NCBI RefSeq assembly: GCF_004336805.1
Contig: NZ_SJXM01000004.1
Span: forward strand, 186,001 to 250,000
Length of the DNA: 64,000 nt
DNA from: Aeromicrobium sp. IC_218
Lineage (GTDB): Bacteria; Actinomycetota; Actinomycetes; Propionibacteriales; Nocardioidaceae
Direction of reading: 5' to 3'
How positions within the stretch are numbered: the first letter of the stretch is position 1; each line of letters starts with the position of its first letter. A program made the translations under genes and the position numbers. The notes under the pieces are model-generated. The model did not search any database. It worked only from the letters and a program-made list of their open reading frames with translations, and had not been told where the DNA came from. Of this stretch, positions 32,775 to 40,981 are shown in pieces.

Positions 32775-34346
32775 TCAGTTCACGGCCCGGTCGGCGCCGG
32801 TCCAGTAGCGGGCGCGGACGGCGCGGCGGTCGATCTTGCCGTTGCGGTTGGCCGGTAGGGCGTCGACGACGTCCACCGACCGGGGCTTCTTCAGGCGGTC
32901 GAGCCGGTCGGCGCAGAAGGCGATCAGCGCGTCGGCGTCGACGGTGGCGCCGGGCCGCGGCACGACGACGGCCTTGACCGCCTCGCCCCACGTCTCGTCG
33001 GGCACGCCCACGACGCAGGCCTCGGCGACGTCGGGGTGCTCGTAGACGGCGGCCTCCACCTCGCTGCAGTAGATGTTGAAGCCGCCGGAGATGATCATGT
33101 CCTTCAGGCGGTCGACGATGAAGACGTAGCCGTCCTCGCGCATCCAGGCCACGTCGCCGGTCAGCACCCACCCGTCGCGGAACGTCTCCGCGCTCAGTCC
33201 GGGCTCGTGCCAGTAGGACGTCACGCAGTCGTCGCCGCGCACCACCAGCTCGCCCGTCGTGCCGGCCGGGACGGGGCGCAGGGCGTCGTCCACGACCATG
33301 ACCTCGGTGTCGTACAGCGCGCGTCCGCACGACAGCAGCAGGTCGGGGTCGGACTCGATGCCGCGCACGACGTCCTCGGCGGTCAGCACGAGCACGCCGC
33401 TGGTCGTCTCGGCCTGCCCGTAGCCCTGGGCGACGATCGGCCCGAAGAAGTCGACGGCGTCGCGCAGGCGCTGCGGCGACACCGGTGCCCCGCCGATCGT
33501 GACGCTGCGCAGCGACGACAGGTCGAACGCGTCGCGGCCGGGCAGGCCGAGCAGCAGGTTGAGCATCGTCGGCACCATGAACGTCGTGGTCACGCGCTCG
33601 CGCTCGACCAGCGCCAGGAACTCCGCCGGGGTGAACGCCGGCATGACGACGATCTTCGCGCCGCGGCTCAGGGCGGCGAGCAGCACCATGCCCGAGGCGT
33701 GGGTGATGGGGCCGGCGACCAGGTAGGTGTCGCGCCAGGTCAGCGCGCCGCCGGGCTCCATGAGCCGCTTGCGCACGTTGGCCAGCCGGTTGCCGGTGGT
33801 CTGCACCGCGGCCTTGAGCCGTCCGGTGGATCCGGACGTGAAGTTCAGGACGCAGGGGTCGTCGAGGGCGAGGTCGGGTCCGTCGAAGCGGGCGTCGCCG
33901 CCGGCGACCAGGGCCTCGTACGACACCGACTCGGCGGTGTCGGCCGGTCCCTCGGCGTCCAGGACGACGACGGTCGCGTCGCGTCCGGAGCGCTTGACCG
34001 CGTCCACCGCGAGCGACGCGTGGCTCGGGTCGGCCACGACGACGCGGACGTCCGCGTCCTCGACCACGTGAGCGGCCTCCTCCAGCCCCAGGCGGAAGTT
34101 GATCGGGACGCGCAGGAAGCCGCCCTTGACGAGGGCGACCTCGACCTCGACGAGCTCCGCGCGGTTGGCCGCGTACGTCGCCACGGCGGCCCCGACGGGC
34201 AGGCCGAGAGCGGTGAGCGCGGAGGCCAGTCTGCTGGACCGTTCGTCCAGCTGGGCGTAGGTGAGGCGCTGGTCGCCGCACACGAGCGCCTCCTGCTGCG
34301 ACCAGTGGGTCGCGGCACGGGAGACGAGTCGACCGAGGTTCGGCAT
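32775..34346 (-). CDS. AMP-forming acyl-CoA synthetase
   Basis: A 523-residue ANL-superfamily ligase. Motifs are the P-loop FTSGSTGRLKA (a slightly unusual version of TSGTTG-x-PKG), GYGQAETT, GDVAWMREDGY, the hinge RLKDMIISGGFNIY and the catalytic lysine in NRNGKIDR. It activates a carboxylic acid to its CoA thioester; chain length cannot be read. Start ATG 34346 follows GGAAGGACACCC; an opening further upstream in frame overlaps the operator and is unlikely to be translated. The operator 34364-34384 lies 17 bases before the start, and the acyl-CoA dehydrogenase is next. Confidence 0.9.
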   Translation of the reverse strand: MPNLGRLVSRAATHWSQQEALVCGDQRLTYAQLDERSSRLASALTALGLPVGAAVATYAANRAELVEVEVALVKGGFLRVPINFRLGLEEAAHVVEDADVRVVVADPSHASLAVDAVKRSGRDATVVVLDAEGPADTAESVSYEALVAGGDARFDGPDLALDDPCVLNFTSGSTGRLKAAVQTTGNRLANVRKRLMEPGGALTWRDTYLVAGPITHASGMVLLAALSRGAKIVVMPAFTPAEFLALVERERVTTTFMVPTMLNLLLGLPGRDAFDLSSLRSVTIGGAPVSPQRLRDAVDFFGPIVAQGYGQAETTSGVLVLTAEDVVRGIESDPDLLLSCGRALYDTEVMVVDDALRPVPAGTTGELVVRGDDCVTSYWHEPGLSAETFRDGWVLTGDVAWMREDGYVFIVDRLKDMIISGGFNIYCSEVEAAVYEHPDVAEACVVGVPDETWGEAVKAVVVPRPGATVDADALIAFCADRLDRLKKPRSVDVVDALPANRNGKIDRRAVRARYWTGADRAVN

Positions 34347-34363
34347 GGGTGTCCTTCCGACGT

Positions 34364-34384
34364 TTCTGGACACAGTGTCTATCA
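34364..34384. promoter_or_regulatory. TetR-type operator, site B (acyl-CoA synthetase operon)
   Basis: TTCTGGACACAGTGTCTATC plus one base matches site A base for base over TTCTGGACAC and again over TGTCTA, with a different centre. It lies 17 bases before the synthetase start and 48 bases before the divergent DUF202 start. Confidence 0.78.
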
Positions 34385-34432
34385 TTGTGGTGTCGAGCAC
34401 CAGGGCCCGGCGCGACGAGCGGGAGGACGACG

Positions 34433-34804
34433 ATGGCGCGATCGGCGCACGAGCGTCGGCCCCGACGCGTGTACGGCGAGGGCGACGAGCCGGACCCGCG
34501 CTTCACGCTCGCCAACGAGCGGACGTACCTGGCCTGGGTGCGCACGGCGCTCGCCCTGACCGCGGCCGGGGTCGCCCTGGACGCGGTCGCGCTCGACCTC
34601 GACGCGCGGCTGCAGGTGGTGGTGAGCCTCGTCCTGGTCGTGCTCGGCGCGTCCGTCCCGCTGCAGGCGTGGCGCGGCTGGGCCCGGACCGAGCGCGCCC
34701 TCCGCCGCCGGGAGCCGCTCCCGGCACCGGGCTGGGCTCCCGTGCTCGCCGTCGGCGTCACGGTGGCGGGCGTGGTGCTGGCCGTGGGGATCGTCCTGGC
34801 ATGA
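34433..34804 (+). CDS. DUF202 (YidH-like) membrane protein
   Basis: A 123-residue protein with three membrane helices and the family signature FTLANERTYLAWVRTALALT near residues 24-43. YidH-like proteins are small inner-membrane proteins of unknown role. It has a clear ribosome-binding site (GGGAGGA) before ATG 34433 and overlaps the next, related gene by four bases. It is divergent from the acyl-CoA synthetase and shares its promoter region, so it might also respond to the operator at 34364-34384. Confidence 0.8.
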   Translation: MARSAHERRPRRVYGEGDEPDPRFTLANERTYLAWVRTALALTAAGVALDAVALDLDARLQVVVSLVLVVLGASVPLQAWRGWARTERALRRREPLPAPGWAPVLAVGVTVAGVVLAVGIVLA

Positions 34805-35139
34805 GCCTGTTCGACCCGGGCCTGCAGCCGGAGCGGACGACGCTCGCGTGGCGCCGCACCGCGCTGTCGATGGCGGCCGCCGCCGCGGTGCTGGCGCGAG
34901 TGGCGCAGGCGCGCGGCGACCACGTCGCGGCGGCGGCGTCCGCGGTGGGCGGGGCGGTCGCGGCGGCCTGCTGGCTGCTGGCCGGGCGTCGGTACGCGAG
35001 GGTCACCGCGTCGCTGCGCAAGCGCGGCGACCTGACCGGCGCCCCGCTCGGTCCGGCCGCGGCGGCCCTGTGCGCGGCCAGCCTGTGCCTGTCGCTGGCG
35101 GCGGCGCGGCTGGTCCTGGCTGGCGGCGGTGCGTCCTGA
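34801..35139 (+). CDS. second DUF202 membrane protein
   Basis: A 112-residue protein with three helices; the signature is LQPERTTLAWRRTALSM near the N-terminus, the shorter YidG-like form of DUF202. The ATGA overlap with the preceding DUF202 gene suggests the two make a complex, as adjacent yidH and yidG genes do in other bacteria. Function unknown. Confidence 0.78.
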   Translation: MSLFDPGLQPERTTLAWRRTALSMAAAAAVLARVAQARGDHVAAAASAVGGAVAAACWLLAGRRYARVTASLRKRGDLTGAPLGPAAAALCAASLCLSLAAARLVLAGGGAS

Positions 35140-35171
35140 CCGGTTCTCGGCGGCGAAGTAGGCTCGGCGTC

Positions 35172-35939
35172 GTGATCGAGCTCCTCACCCCCGCCCAGGT
35201 CGACCAGATGCGTCCGGCCGGCCGGTTCGTCGCCAGCGTCCTCACCCGTCTCACCGAGATGGCCGACGTCGGGGTCGACCTGCTCGAGCTCGACGCCGAG
35301 GCGCACCGGATGATCCGCGAGGCCGGGGCCGAGTCCTGCTACATCGACTACCACCCGTCCTTCGGCGCGATGCCGTTCGGCAAGGTGCTGTGCACGTCGG
35401 TCAACGACGCCGTCCTCCACGGCCTGCCGCACCCCTACAAGCTCCAGGACGGCGACCTGGTCAGCTTCGACTTCGCCGCCTCCGTCGACGGCTGGGTCTC
35501 CGACTCCGCCGTCAGCGTCGTCGTCGGCACGGCGCGCGACGAGGACCTGGCGATCATCGACACCACGCAGCGGGCGCTGGCCGCCGCCATCGACGTGGCG
35601 CAGCCGGGCAACAAGCTCGGCGACATCTCCGCGGCGATCGGCGACGTCTGCCGGGCCGACGGCTACTCGGTCAACACCCAGTTCGGCGGCCACGGCGTCG
35701 GCCGGACGATGCACGGTGACCCGCACGTCCCCAACGACGGCCGCGCCGGGCGGGGCATGAAGCTGCGCCCGGGCCTGGTCATCGCCATCGAGCCGTGGCT
35801 CATGGCCGGCACCGACGAGATCGTCATGGACCCCGACGGCTGGACGATCCGCAGCGACGACGGCTCGCGCGGCGCCCACAGCGAGCACACGATCGCCATC
35901 ACCGAGGACGGTCCGCTCGTCCTCACCGCCCGCGACTGA
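35172..35939 (+). CDS. map: type I methionine aminopeptidase
   Basis: A 255-residue enzyme that removes the initiator methionine from new proteins. It has the pita-bread fold residues: CYIDYHPSFGAMPFG, TSVNDAVLHGLPH (substrate His), DLVSFDFAASVDGWVSDSAV (the two metal aspartates), FGGHGVGRTMHGDPHV (metal and catalytic His), LVIAIEPWL (Glu) and HSEHTIAIT (Glu). There is no N-terminal zinc-finger or SH3-binding extension. GTG 35172 is the start. Actinobacteria often have several map genes, and this one stands alone. Confidence 0.92.
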   Translation: MIELLTPAQVDQMRPAGRFVASVLTRLTEMADVGVDLLELDAEAHRMIREAGAESCYIDYHPSFGAMPFGKVLCTSVNDAVLHGLPHPYKLQDGDLVSFDFAASVDGWVSDSAVSVVVGTARDEDLAIIDTTQRALAAAIDVAQPGNKLGDISAAIGDVCRADGYSVNTQFGGHGVGRTMHGDPHVPNDGRAGRGMKLRPGLVIAIEPWLMAGTDEIVMDPDGWTIRSDDGSRGAHSEHTIAITEDGPLVLTARD

Positions 35940-35969
35940 CGCGCCCACGCCCACCCCGCCCCGCCCGCT

Positions 35970-36010
35970 CCTCGAGCGTGTCGAGAGGACTCCCTTCGAC
36001 AGGCTCAGGG
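35970..36010. repeat. imperfect inverted repeat of the CTGAGCCTGTCGAAG family
   Basis: CTCGAGCGTGTCGAG pairs with CTTCGACAGGCTCAG with three mismatches around a short loop, in the gap between map and dinB. The right arm is the same sequence as at 47001-47015. Confidence 0.6.
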
Positions 36011-36072
36011 ATCGTGGGGGCCGCCTCGATCGGCGTGAGGACGCTGTCACCGGCGGGTGGGACGATCGAGGG

Positions 36073-37272
36073 GTGGAGCCCTCGATCCTCCACGCCGACC
36101 TCGACTCGTTCTACGCGTCCGTGGAGCAGCGTGACGACCCGGCCCTGCGCGGACGCCCGGTCCTCGTGGGCGGCGGCGTCGTGCTCGCGGCGAGCTACGA
36201 GGCCAAGGCCCACGGCATCTCCACGCCGATGAACGTCCGGCACGCGCTGCACCGCTGCCCCGACGCGATCGTCGTCCCGCCCCGCTTCGAGGCGTACGTC
36301 GAGGCCAGCCGCCGGGTCTTCGAGGTCTTCCACGACACCACGCCCGTCGTCGAGGGCATCAGCATCGACGAGGCGTTCCTGGACGTGTCGGGGCTGCGTC
36401 GCCTGCGCGGACCCGCCGTCCACGTCGCCGCCGAGCTGCGCCGTCACGTGCGCGAGCGGGTCGGCCTGCCGATCACCGTCGGCGTCGCCCGCACCAAGTT
36501 CCTGGCCAAGGTGGCCAGCGGCGCGGGCAAGCCCGACGGCCTGCTGGTGGTCGAGCCCGACGACGAGCAGCGCTTCCTGCACAGCCTGCCGGTGCAGAAG
36601 CTGTGGGGCGTCGGCCCGGTCACCGGCGAGGCGCTCAACGCCCGCGGGCTGCGCACGGTCGGCCAGGTCGCGGCGATCGACGAGCCCGACCTCGTCGCGA
36701 TGATCGGCAAGGCCGCCGGCCGGCACCTGCACGCGCTGGCCAACCTGCGCGACCCGCGCCCGGTGGTCACCGGTCAGCGGCGCGGGTCCATGGGCGCGCA
36801 GCACGCCCTCGGCCGCGGACCCCACGGCTGGGACGTCGTCGACGGCACCCTGCTGGCCCTCGTCGACCGGGTGACCGGACGCATGCGGGCCGCGGGGCGA
36901 ACAGGTGCCACCGTGACGGTGCGGGTGCGGCTGGACGACTTCCGCCGGCTCAGCCGGGCCCGCACCCTGCCGACGCCGACCGACCGCACCGAGACGGTGC
37001 TGACCACCGCGCGCGAGCTGCTCGGCGACCTGCGTCCGCTGCTCGAGCGCGAGGGGGTCACGCTCGTCGGCGTCTCGGTCGGCAACCTCGACGACCACGG
37101 CGCGCAGCTGGAGCTGCCGCTCGGCGACGACAGCAACCCGCGGGCGGCGGCCGGCGCGGCGCTCGACGACGTGCTCGACGCCGTGCGCGGCAAGTTCGGG
37201 CGGGCGGCGGTGGAGCGGGCGGTGCAGCTGGGCCGGCACGCGCCGAGCGAGGCGCCGCACCTCCCCGACTGA
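36073..37272 (+). CDS. dinB: DNA polymerase IV
   Basis: A 399-residue Y-family translesion polymerase. Motifs are ILHADLDSFYASVEQRDDP (first metal aspartate and steric-gate region), VVLAASYEAKAHGI, VEGISIDEAFLDVSGL (second catalytic DE pair) and VGVARTKFLAKVASGAGKP, followed by the thumb and little-finger domains. The C-terminus lacks an obvious clamp-binding QL-x-LF motif; the final LGRHAPSEAPHLPD is a poor match. Start GTG 36073 lies just before the conserved core. Confidence 0.93.
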   Translation: MEPSILHADLDSFYASVEQRDDPALRGRPVLVGGGVVLAASYEAKAHGISTPMNVRHALHRCPDAIVVPPRFEAYVEASRRVFEVFHDTTPVVEGISIDEAFLDVSGLRRLRGPAVHVAAELRRHVRERVGLPITVGVARTKFLAKVASGAGKPDGLLVVEPDDEQRFLHSLPVQKLWGVGPVTGEALNARGLRTVGQVAAIDEPDLVAMIGKAAGRHLHALANLRDPRPVVTGQRRGSMGAQHALGRGPHGWDVVDGTLLALVDRVTGRMRAAGRTGATVTVRVRLDDFRRLSRARTLPTPTDRTETVLTTARELLGDLRPLLEREGVTLVGVSVGNLDDHGAQLELPLGDDSNPRAAAGAALDDVLDAVRGKFGRAAVERAVQLGRHAPSEAPHLPD

Positions 37273-37340
37273 GGGCGAGCCCACCATCGGGTGGGTGCCG
37301 GTCGGTGCTCTGGAGGGATCGACCGGCGGCGGGCTCGCCC
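37273..37340. other. branched dyad, possible three-way-junction RNA or terminator
   Basis: Directly after the dinB stop, GGGCGAG (37273-37279) pairs with CTCGCCC (37334-37340) and encloses two hairpins: CCCACC-ATCG-GGTGGG (37280-37295) and CCGGTCG/CGACCGG (37298-37304 with 37320-37326). The outer stem can grow to 10 bp by giving up part of the first hairpin. It lies between the convergent dinB and amidase genes. Confidence 0.5.
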
Positions 37341-37444
37341 CCAGCAGGAGGGGGAGATCTCGACCGTAGGCCCGTTCCCCGGCGATCGGACAGGGCTCGG
37401 GCGCAGAACCGCCCCGGATTGGGACGTTCGTCCGAAACCGGGCG

Positions 37445-38869
37445 TCAGCAGCCCGGCGGCACCCGGTCGTGCCAGGGAGCCGCGGCCTCGACCTGGGCGC
37501 TCAGCGCGAGCAGCAGCGCGTCCTGCCCCGGGTGGGCGGCGAGCATGACGCCGACCGGCAGGGTCGGGCGCTCGTCGGTCGCGTCGGTCCAGCCCAGCGG
37601 CAGGCTCACGGCCGGCTGGCCGCTCATGTTCATGAGTGCGGTGTACGGGGTGAACAGCAGCTCGCGGCGGTGGTCCTCGGCGCCGTCGCCGGACTCGGTG
37701 AACCACGCGTGCGGCTGCGGCGGCAGGGCGAGGGTCGGGGTCAGGAAGGCGTCGAAGCCCTGCAGCCCGGTGACGACGCGCCGGGTGGTGGACTCCAGGT
37801 GCTGCATCGCGCGCACGAGGTCGGTGCCGGACGACCGGGCGCCGCGCTCGCGCCAGTAGCGGGTGGTGCCGCGCAGCAGCGGGTCGGCCTCGACCGGGAT
37901 CGGCGCGGCGGCCACGCCGGTCGACCAGACGACGTTGAACTGCGGCTCGAGGTCCTGCGGCCACGGGTTCGGCAGGTCGACGACCTCGTGGCCGAGCGAC
38001 TCCAGCAGCCGGGACGCGTGCTCCCACGCCGCCACCGACTCGGCCGACGCCTCGACGCCGTCCAGGTACGGCTCGCTCCAGCGGGCGATCCGCAGCCGCT
38101 CGGGGTCGCGCCCGACCGCGGACGCGTACGGCTGCGCGGGCGCCGGGAGCGGGCGCGGGTCGCCGGGCATGGGCCGCGCGAGGACGTCCAGCAGGGCGGC
38201 GGCGTCGGCGACGGTGCGGGCGATCGGGCCGTCCACCGCCAGGCCGTTCCAGTCGCTGCCGGCCGGACCGGCGCTGACCCGGCCGCGGCTGGGCTTGAAC
38301 CCGACCACGCCGCAGCACGAGGACGGGATGCGGATCGAGCCGCCGCCGTCGCTGCCCGGCGCCAGCGGGAGCAGCCGCGCGGCGACCGCCGCGGCCGCGC
38401 CGCCGCTGGAGCCGCCGGCGTTGCGGGTGACGTCCCACGGCGTCGCGGCCGGGCCGACCACGTCGTTGTCGGTGTAGGAGGACAGGCCGACCTCGGGGGT
38501 GTTGGTCTTGCCCAGGCTGACGAATCCGGCCGCCTCGACGAGCTCGACCACGTAGGCGTCGACGTCCGGCACATGGTCGGCCATGAGCCGCGAGCCGAGC
38601 GTCGTGCGGACGCCCTTGGTCGAGGTCAGGTCCTTGAACGCGGTCGGGACCCCGCAGAACGGGGGAGCGTCACCGGTGGCCAGCCGGGCGTCGGCAGCGG
38701 CCGCACGCTCCAGCGCCCGCTCGGGGGTGACGGTGACGAACGCGCCGAGCCGCGGCCCGTGGACGTCGACCCGCTCCAGGTGGTGGCCGACGAGCTCGAC
38801 CGACGACACCTCCCGCGCACGCAGGGCCGCGGCCATCTGGATCGCGCTCAGCTCGTGCAGCTCGGTCAT
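37445..38869 (-). CDS. amidase-signature family hydrolase
   Basis: A 474-residue amidase-signature enzyme. The Ser-cisSer-Lys triad is Lys79 (TAFKD), Ser154 (AGGSSGG) and Ser178 (GSDGGGSIR). Conserved context is FCGVPTAFKDL and GVVGFKPSRGRV. Such enzymes hydrolyse amides; a GatA role is unlikely because gatB and gatC are absent and residues after the core differ. The substrate is unknown. ATG 38869 is the start, 22 bases from the divergent 2H phosphoesterase. Confidence 0.88.
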   Translation of the reverse strand: MTELHELSAIQMAAALRAREVSSVELVGHHLERVDVHGPRLGAFVTVTPERALERAAAADARLATGDAPPFCGVPTAFKDLTSTKGVRTTLGSRLMADHVPDVDAYVVELVEAAGFVSLGKTNTPEVGLSSYTDNDVVGPAATPWDVTRNAGGSSGGAAAAVAARLLPLAPGSDGGGSIRIPSSCCGVVGFKPSRGRVSAGPAGSDWNGLAVDGPIARTVADAAALLDVLARPMPGDPRPLPAPAQPYASAVGRDPERLRIARWSEPYLDGVEASAESVAAWEHASRLLESLGHEVVDLPNPWPQDLEPQFNVVWSTGVAAAPIPVEADPLLRGTTRYWRERGARSSGTDLVRAMQHLESTTRRVVTGLQGFDAFLTPTLALPPQPHAWFTESGDGAEDHRRELLFTPYTALMNMSGQPAVSLPLGWTDATDERPTLPVGVMLAAHPGQDALLLALSAQVEAAAPWHDRVPPGC

Positions 38870-38891
38870 GCCGCGAGCGTACGGTGACCTC

Positions 38892-39419
38892 GTGGTCCAG
38901 TCCGTGGAGCTGTTGCTCGACGCGGCCCTCGAGGACGAGGTGCGCCGCGAGTGGACGCTGCTCGCCGACGCGGCCCTGCCCAGCCAGGCGCGGCACCGCG
39001 GCGCGTCCAACCGGCCGCACGCCACGCTCGCGGTCGCCGACGCGCTGACGCCCGAGGCCGAGCAGGGCCTGCTCGACCTCGCGCCGCCCGCGGGGCTCGA
39101 GGTGCGGCTCGGCGGCTGGCTGCTGTTCGGCCGGCGCACCTTCGTGCTGTGCCGCACCGTCGTGCCGAGCGCCGGGCTGCTCGCGCTGCAGCACGAGGTG
39201 GCCGACCTGGTCGCGTCCGGGGAGCACGTGCGCGACAACGGGCTGCCCGACCGCTGGACCCCGCACGTCACGCTCGCCCGTCACCTCACCGGCGCACAGG
39301 TCGACGCGGCCCTGGCCTCGCTGGCCGAGCGACCGCGCGACCTGGCCGGCAAGGCGTCCGGCCTGCGCCGCTGGGACGGCGACGAGCGCCGTGAGTGGCC
39401 GGTGGCGACCGGCTCCTAG
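38892..39419 (+). CDS. 2'-5' RNA ligase-like 2H phosphoesterase
   Basis: A 175-residue protein with the two H-x-T motifs of the 2H family: PHATLA (His43, Thr45) and PHVTLAR (His125, Thr127). These proteins act on 2',5' or cyclic nucleotide phosphodiester bonds; for most actinobacterial members the substrate is unknown. GTG 38892 is the start. The next gene, trhO, starts nine bases after its stop, which suggests a shared message and possibly a link to tRNA metabolism. Confidence 0.85.
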   Translation: MVQSVELLLDAALEDEVRREWTLLADAALPSQARHRGASNRPHATLAVADALTPEAEQGLLDLAPPAGLEVRLGGWLLFGRRTFVLCRTVVPSAGLLALQHEVADLVASGEHVRDNGLPDRWTPHVTLARHLTGAQVDAALASLAERPRDLAGKASGLRRWDGDERREWPVATGS

Positions 39420-39428
39420 ACTTCCCGC

Positions 39429-40316
39429 GTGGCCACGCCGAAGGTGATCCTGTACTACGCGTTCCGGCCGCTGGCCGACCCCGAGGCGGTCCGGCTCTGG
39501 CAGCAGACGCTGTGCGAGTCGCTCGGGCTCAAGGGCCGCGTCATCGTCTCCCCGCACGGCATCAACGGCACCCTCGGCGGCGACGTGGACGTGCTCAAGC
39601 GCTACGTCCACGGCACGCGGGCGTACCTCCCGTTCCGCGACCTGGACGTGAAGTGGAGCGACGGCAGCCCGCTGCTGCCCGACGGCACCACCTCGGACTT
39701 CCCGCGGCTGCGCGTCCGCGCCCGCGACGAGGTGGTGACGTTCGGCGTCCCGGACGAGCTGGAGGTCGACGAGCACGGCGTCGTCGGCGGCGGCACGCCG
39801 CTCAGCCCGGCCGCGCTGCACGAGCTGGTCGAGCGCGAGGACGTCGTGTTCTTCGACGGGCGCAACGCCGTGGAGTCCGAGCTGGGCCGGTTCAAGGGCG
39901 CGGTGCGTCCGCCGGTGTCGACCACCCGCGAGTTCGTCGAGCTGCTCGACAGCGGGGCGTACGACCACCTCAAGGACAAGCCGGTCGTCACCTACTGCAC
40001 CGGCGGGATCCGCTGCGAGGTGCTGACGCCGCTCATGCGCCACCGCGGGTTCGAGCACGTCTACCAGCTCGACGGCGGCATCGTCCGGTACGGCGAGACG
40101 TACGGCGACGACGGGCTGTGGGAGGGGTCGCTGTACGTCTTCGACGGGCGTGACCAGACCGACTTCAGCGACCACACGGCCGTCGTCGGCCGCTGCGACC
40201 GCTGCGACGCTCCGTCGCGCGCCGTGCGCGACTGCGACCTCGGCTCGTGCGTGGCCCAGTTCGTCCGCTGCGACGACTGCGCGGAGACGGTCCGGCGGTG
40301 CGCCACCCACGGGTGA
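39429..40316 (+). CDS. trhO: tRNA uridine(34) hydroxylase TrhO (rhodanese family)
   Basis: A 295-residue protein with an N-terminal ferredoxin-like domain (KVILYYAFRPL, SPHGINGTLGG), a rhodanese domain with active-site loop YCTGGIRCE (catalytic Cys190), and a C-terminal cysteine-rich segment (CDRCDAPSRAVRDCD and FVRCDDCAETVRRC) that looks like a zinc ribbon. TrhO hydroxylates U34 of tRNAs on the way to methoxy- or carboxymethoxyuridine. Length and motifs are those of the full family. GTG 39429 is the start. Confidence 0.9.
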   Translation: MATPKVILYYAFRPLADPEAVRLWQQTLCESLGLKGRVIVSPHGINGTLGGDVDVLKRYVHGTRAYLPFRDLDVKWSDGSPLLPDGTTSDFPRLRVRARDEVVTFGVPDELEVDEHGVVGGGTPLSPAALHELVEREDVVFFDGRNAVESELGRFKGAVRPPVSTTREFVELLDSGAYDHLKDKPVVTYCTGGIRCEVLTPLMRHRGFEHVYQLDGGIVRYGETYGDDGLWEGSLYVFDGRDQTDFSDHTAVVGRCDRCDAPSRAVRDCDLGSCVAQFVRCDDCAETVRRCATHG

Positions 40317-40360
40317 CGACGCTCACATTGTGCGCGCGGTGACCCCCGCCTAACCTCGAA

Positions 40361-40375
40361 ACGAAACTGTTTCGT
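40361..40375. promoter_or_regulatory. palindromic operator before the TetR-MMPL operon
   Basis: ACGAAACTGTTTCGT is a perfect 15-base palindrome with a single central base. It lies 13 bases before the TetR start and is the likely autoregulatory site. Confidence 0.75.
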
Positions 40376-40388
40376 ACCGAGGAGAGCC

Positions 40389-40952
40389 ATGGCCCTGTCG
40401 CAGGAGCGGCGCGAGGAGATCTTCTCCGGCGCGCTCGCGCTCGTGGCCGAGCACGGATTCGACAAGGTGACGATGGACCAGGTCGCCGACGCGACCCGCT
40501 CCAGCAAGGCCACGCTCTACCGCCAGTGGGGCAGCAAGACCGCTCTCGTGGTGGACGCCCTGAGCTGCTTCGCCACCTTCGAGGAGCCGCTGCCCGACAC
40601 CGGCACCCTGCGCGGAGACCTGCTCGAGATGTTCGAGCCGCGCGAGCCGAAGGTGACGGACGAGGCCGAGCTGATCGGCGCGCTGCTCACCGCGACCCGC
40701 ACGGACCCCGAGCTGGCCGAGGCGATCCGGCGCCAGGCGGTCGAGCCGGCCACCGACCGCGTGCGTGCCCTGGTCGACCGGGCCGTCGAGCGCGGCGAGG
40801 TCGCGGCCGACGCCCCGGCGCTGCGGCACCTGGCCGTCCTGCTCGTCGCCCCCTTCGTGCTGCACGACGCGGTGATGGCCGGCGAGCTCACCGACGAGTA
40901 CGTCCACGACTACGTCGAGTCGGTGCTGCTGCCGGCCCTCGGCGTCCACTGA
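40389..40952 (+). CDS. TetR-family repressor of the adjacent MMPL exporter
   Basis: A 187-residue TetR protein with helix-turn-helix TMDQVADATRSSKATLYRQW (about residues 27-46) and a C-terminal ligand domain of the TetR_C type. A perfect palindrome lies directly upstream, and the MMPL exporter starts 29 bases downstream. This is a classic efflux pair, in which ligand binding lifts repression of the pump. Confidence 0.88.
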   Translation: MALSQERREEIFSGALALVAEHGFDKVTMDQVADATRSSKATLYRQWGSKTALVVDALSCFATFEEPLPDTGTLRGDLLEMFEPREPKVTDEAELIGALLTATRTDPELAEAIRRQAVEPATDRVRALVDRAVERGEVAADAPALRHLAVLLVAPFVLHDAVMAGELTDEYVHDYVESVLLPALGVH

Positions 40953-40981
40953 ACCCCCGCACATCCCCTAGGAGACGCTCC

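Noticed and set aside
34433-35139. DUF202 pair as part of the alkyl-sulfate regulon
   Set aside because: They share the gap with operator site B, but the site is much closer to the synthetase start and no functional link is known, so they were not counted as members.
37445-38869. Amidase as GatA of the tRNA amidotransferase
   Set aside because: No gatB or gatC nearby and the sequence after the catalytic core differs; a general amidase is the safer call.
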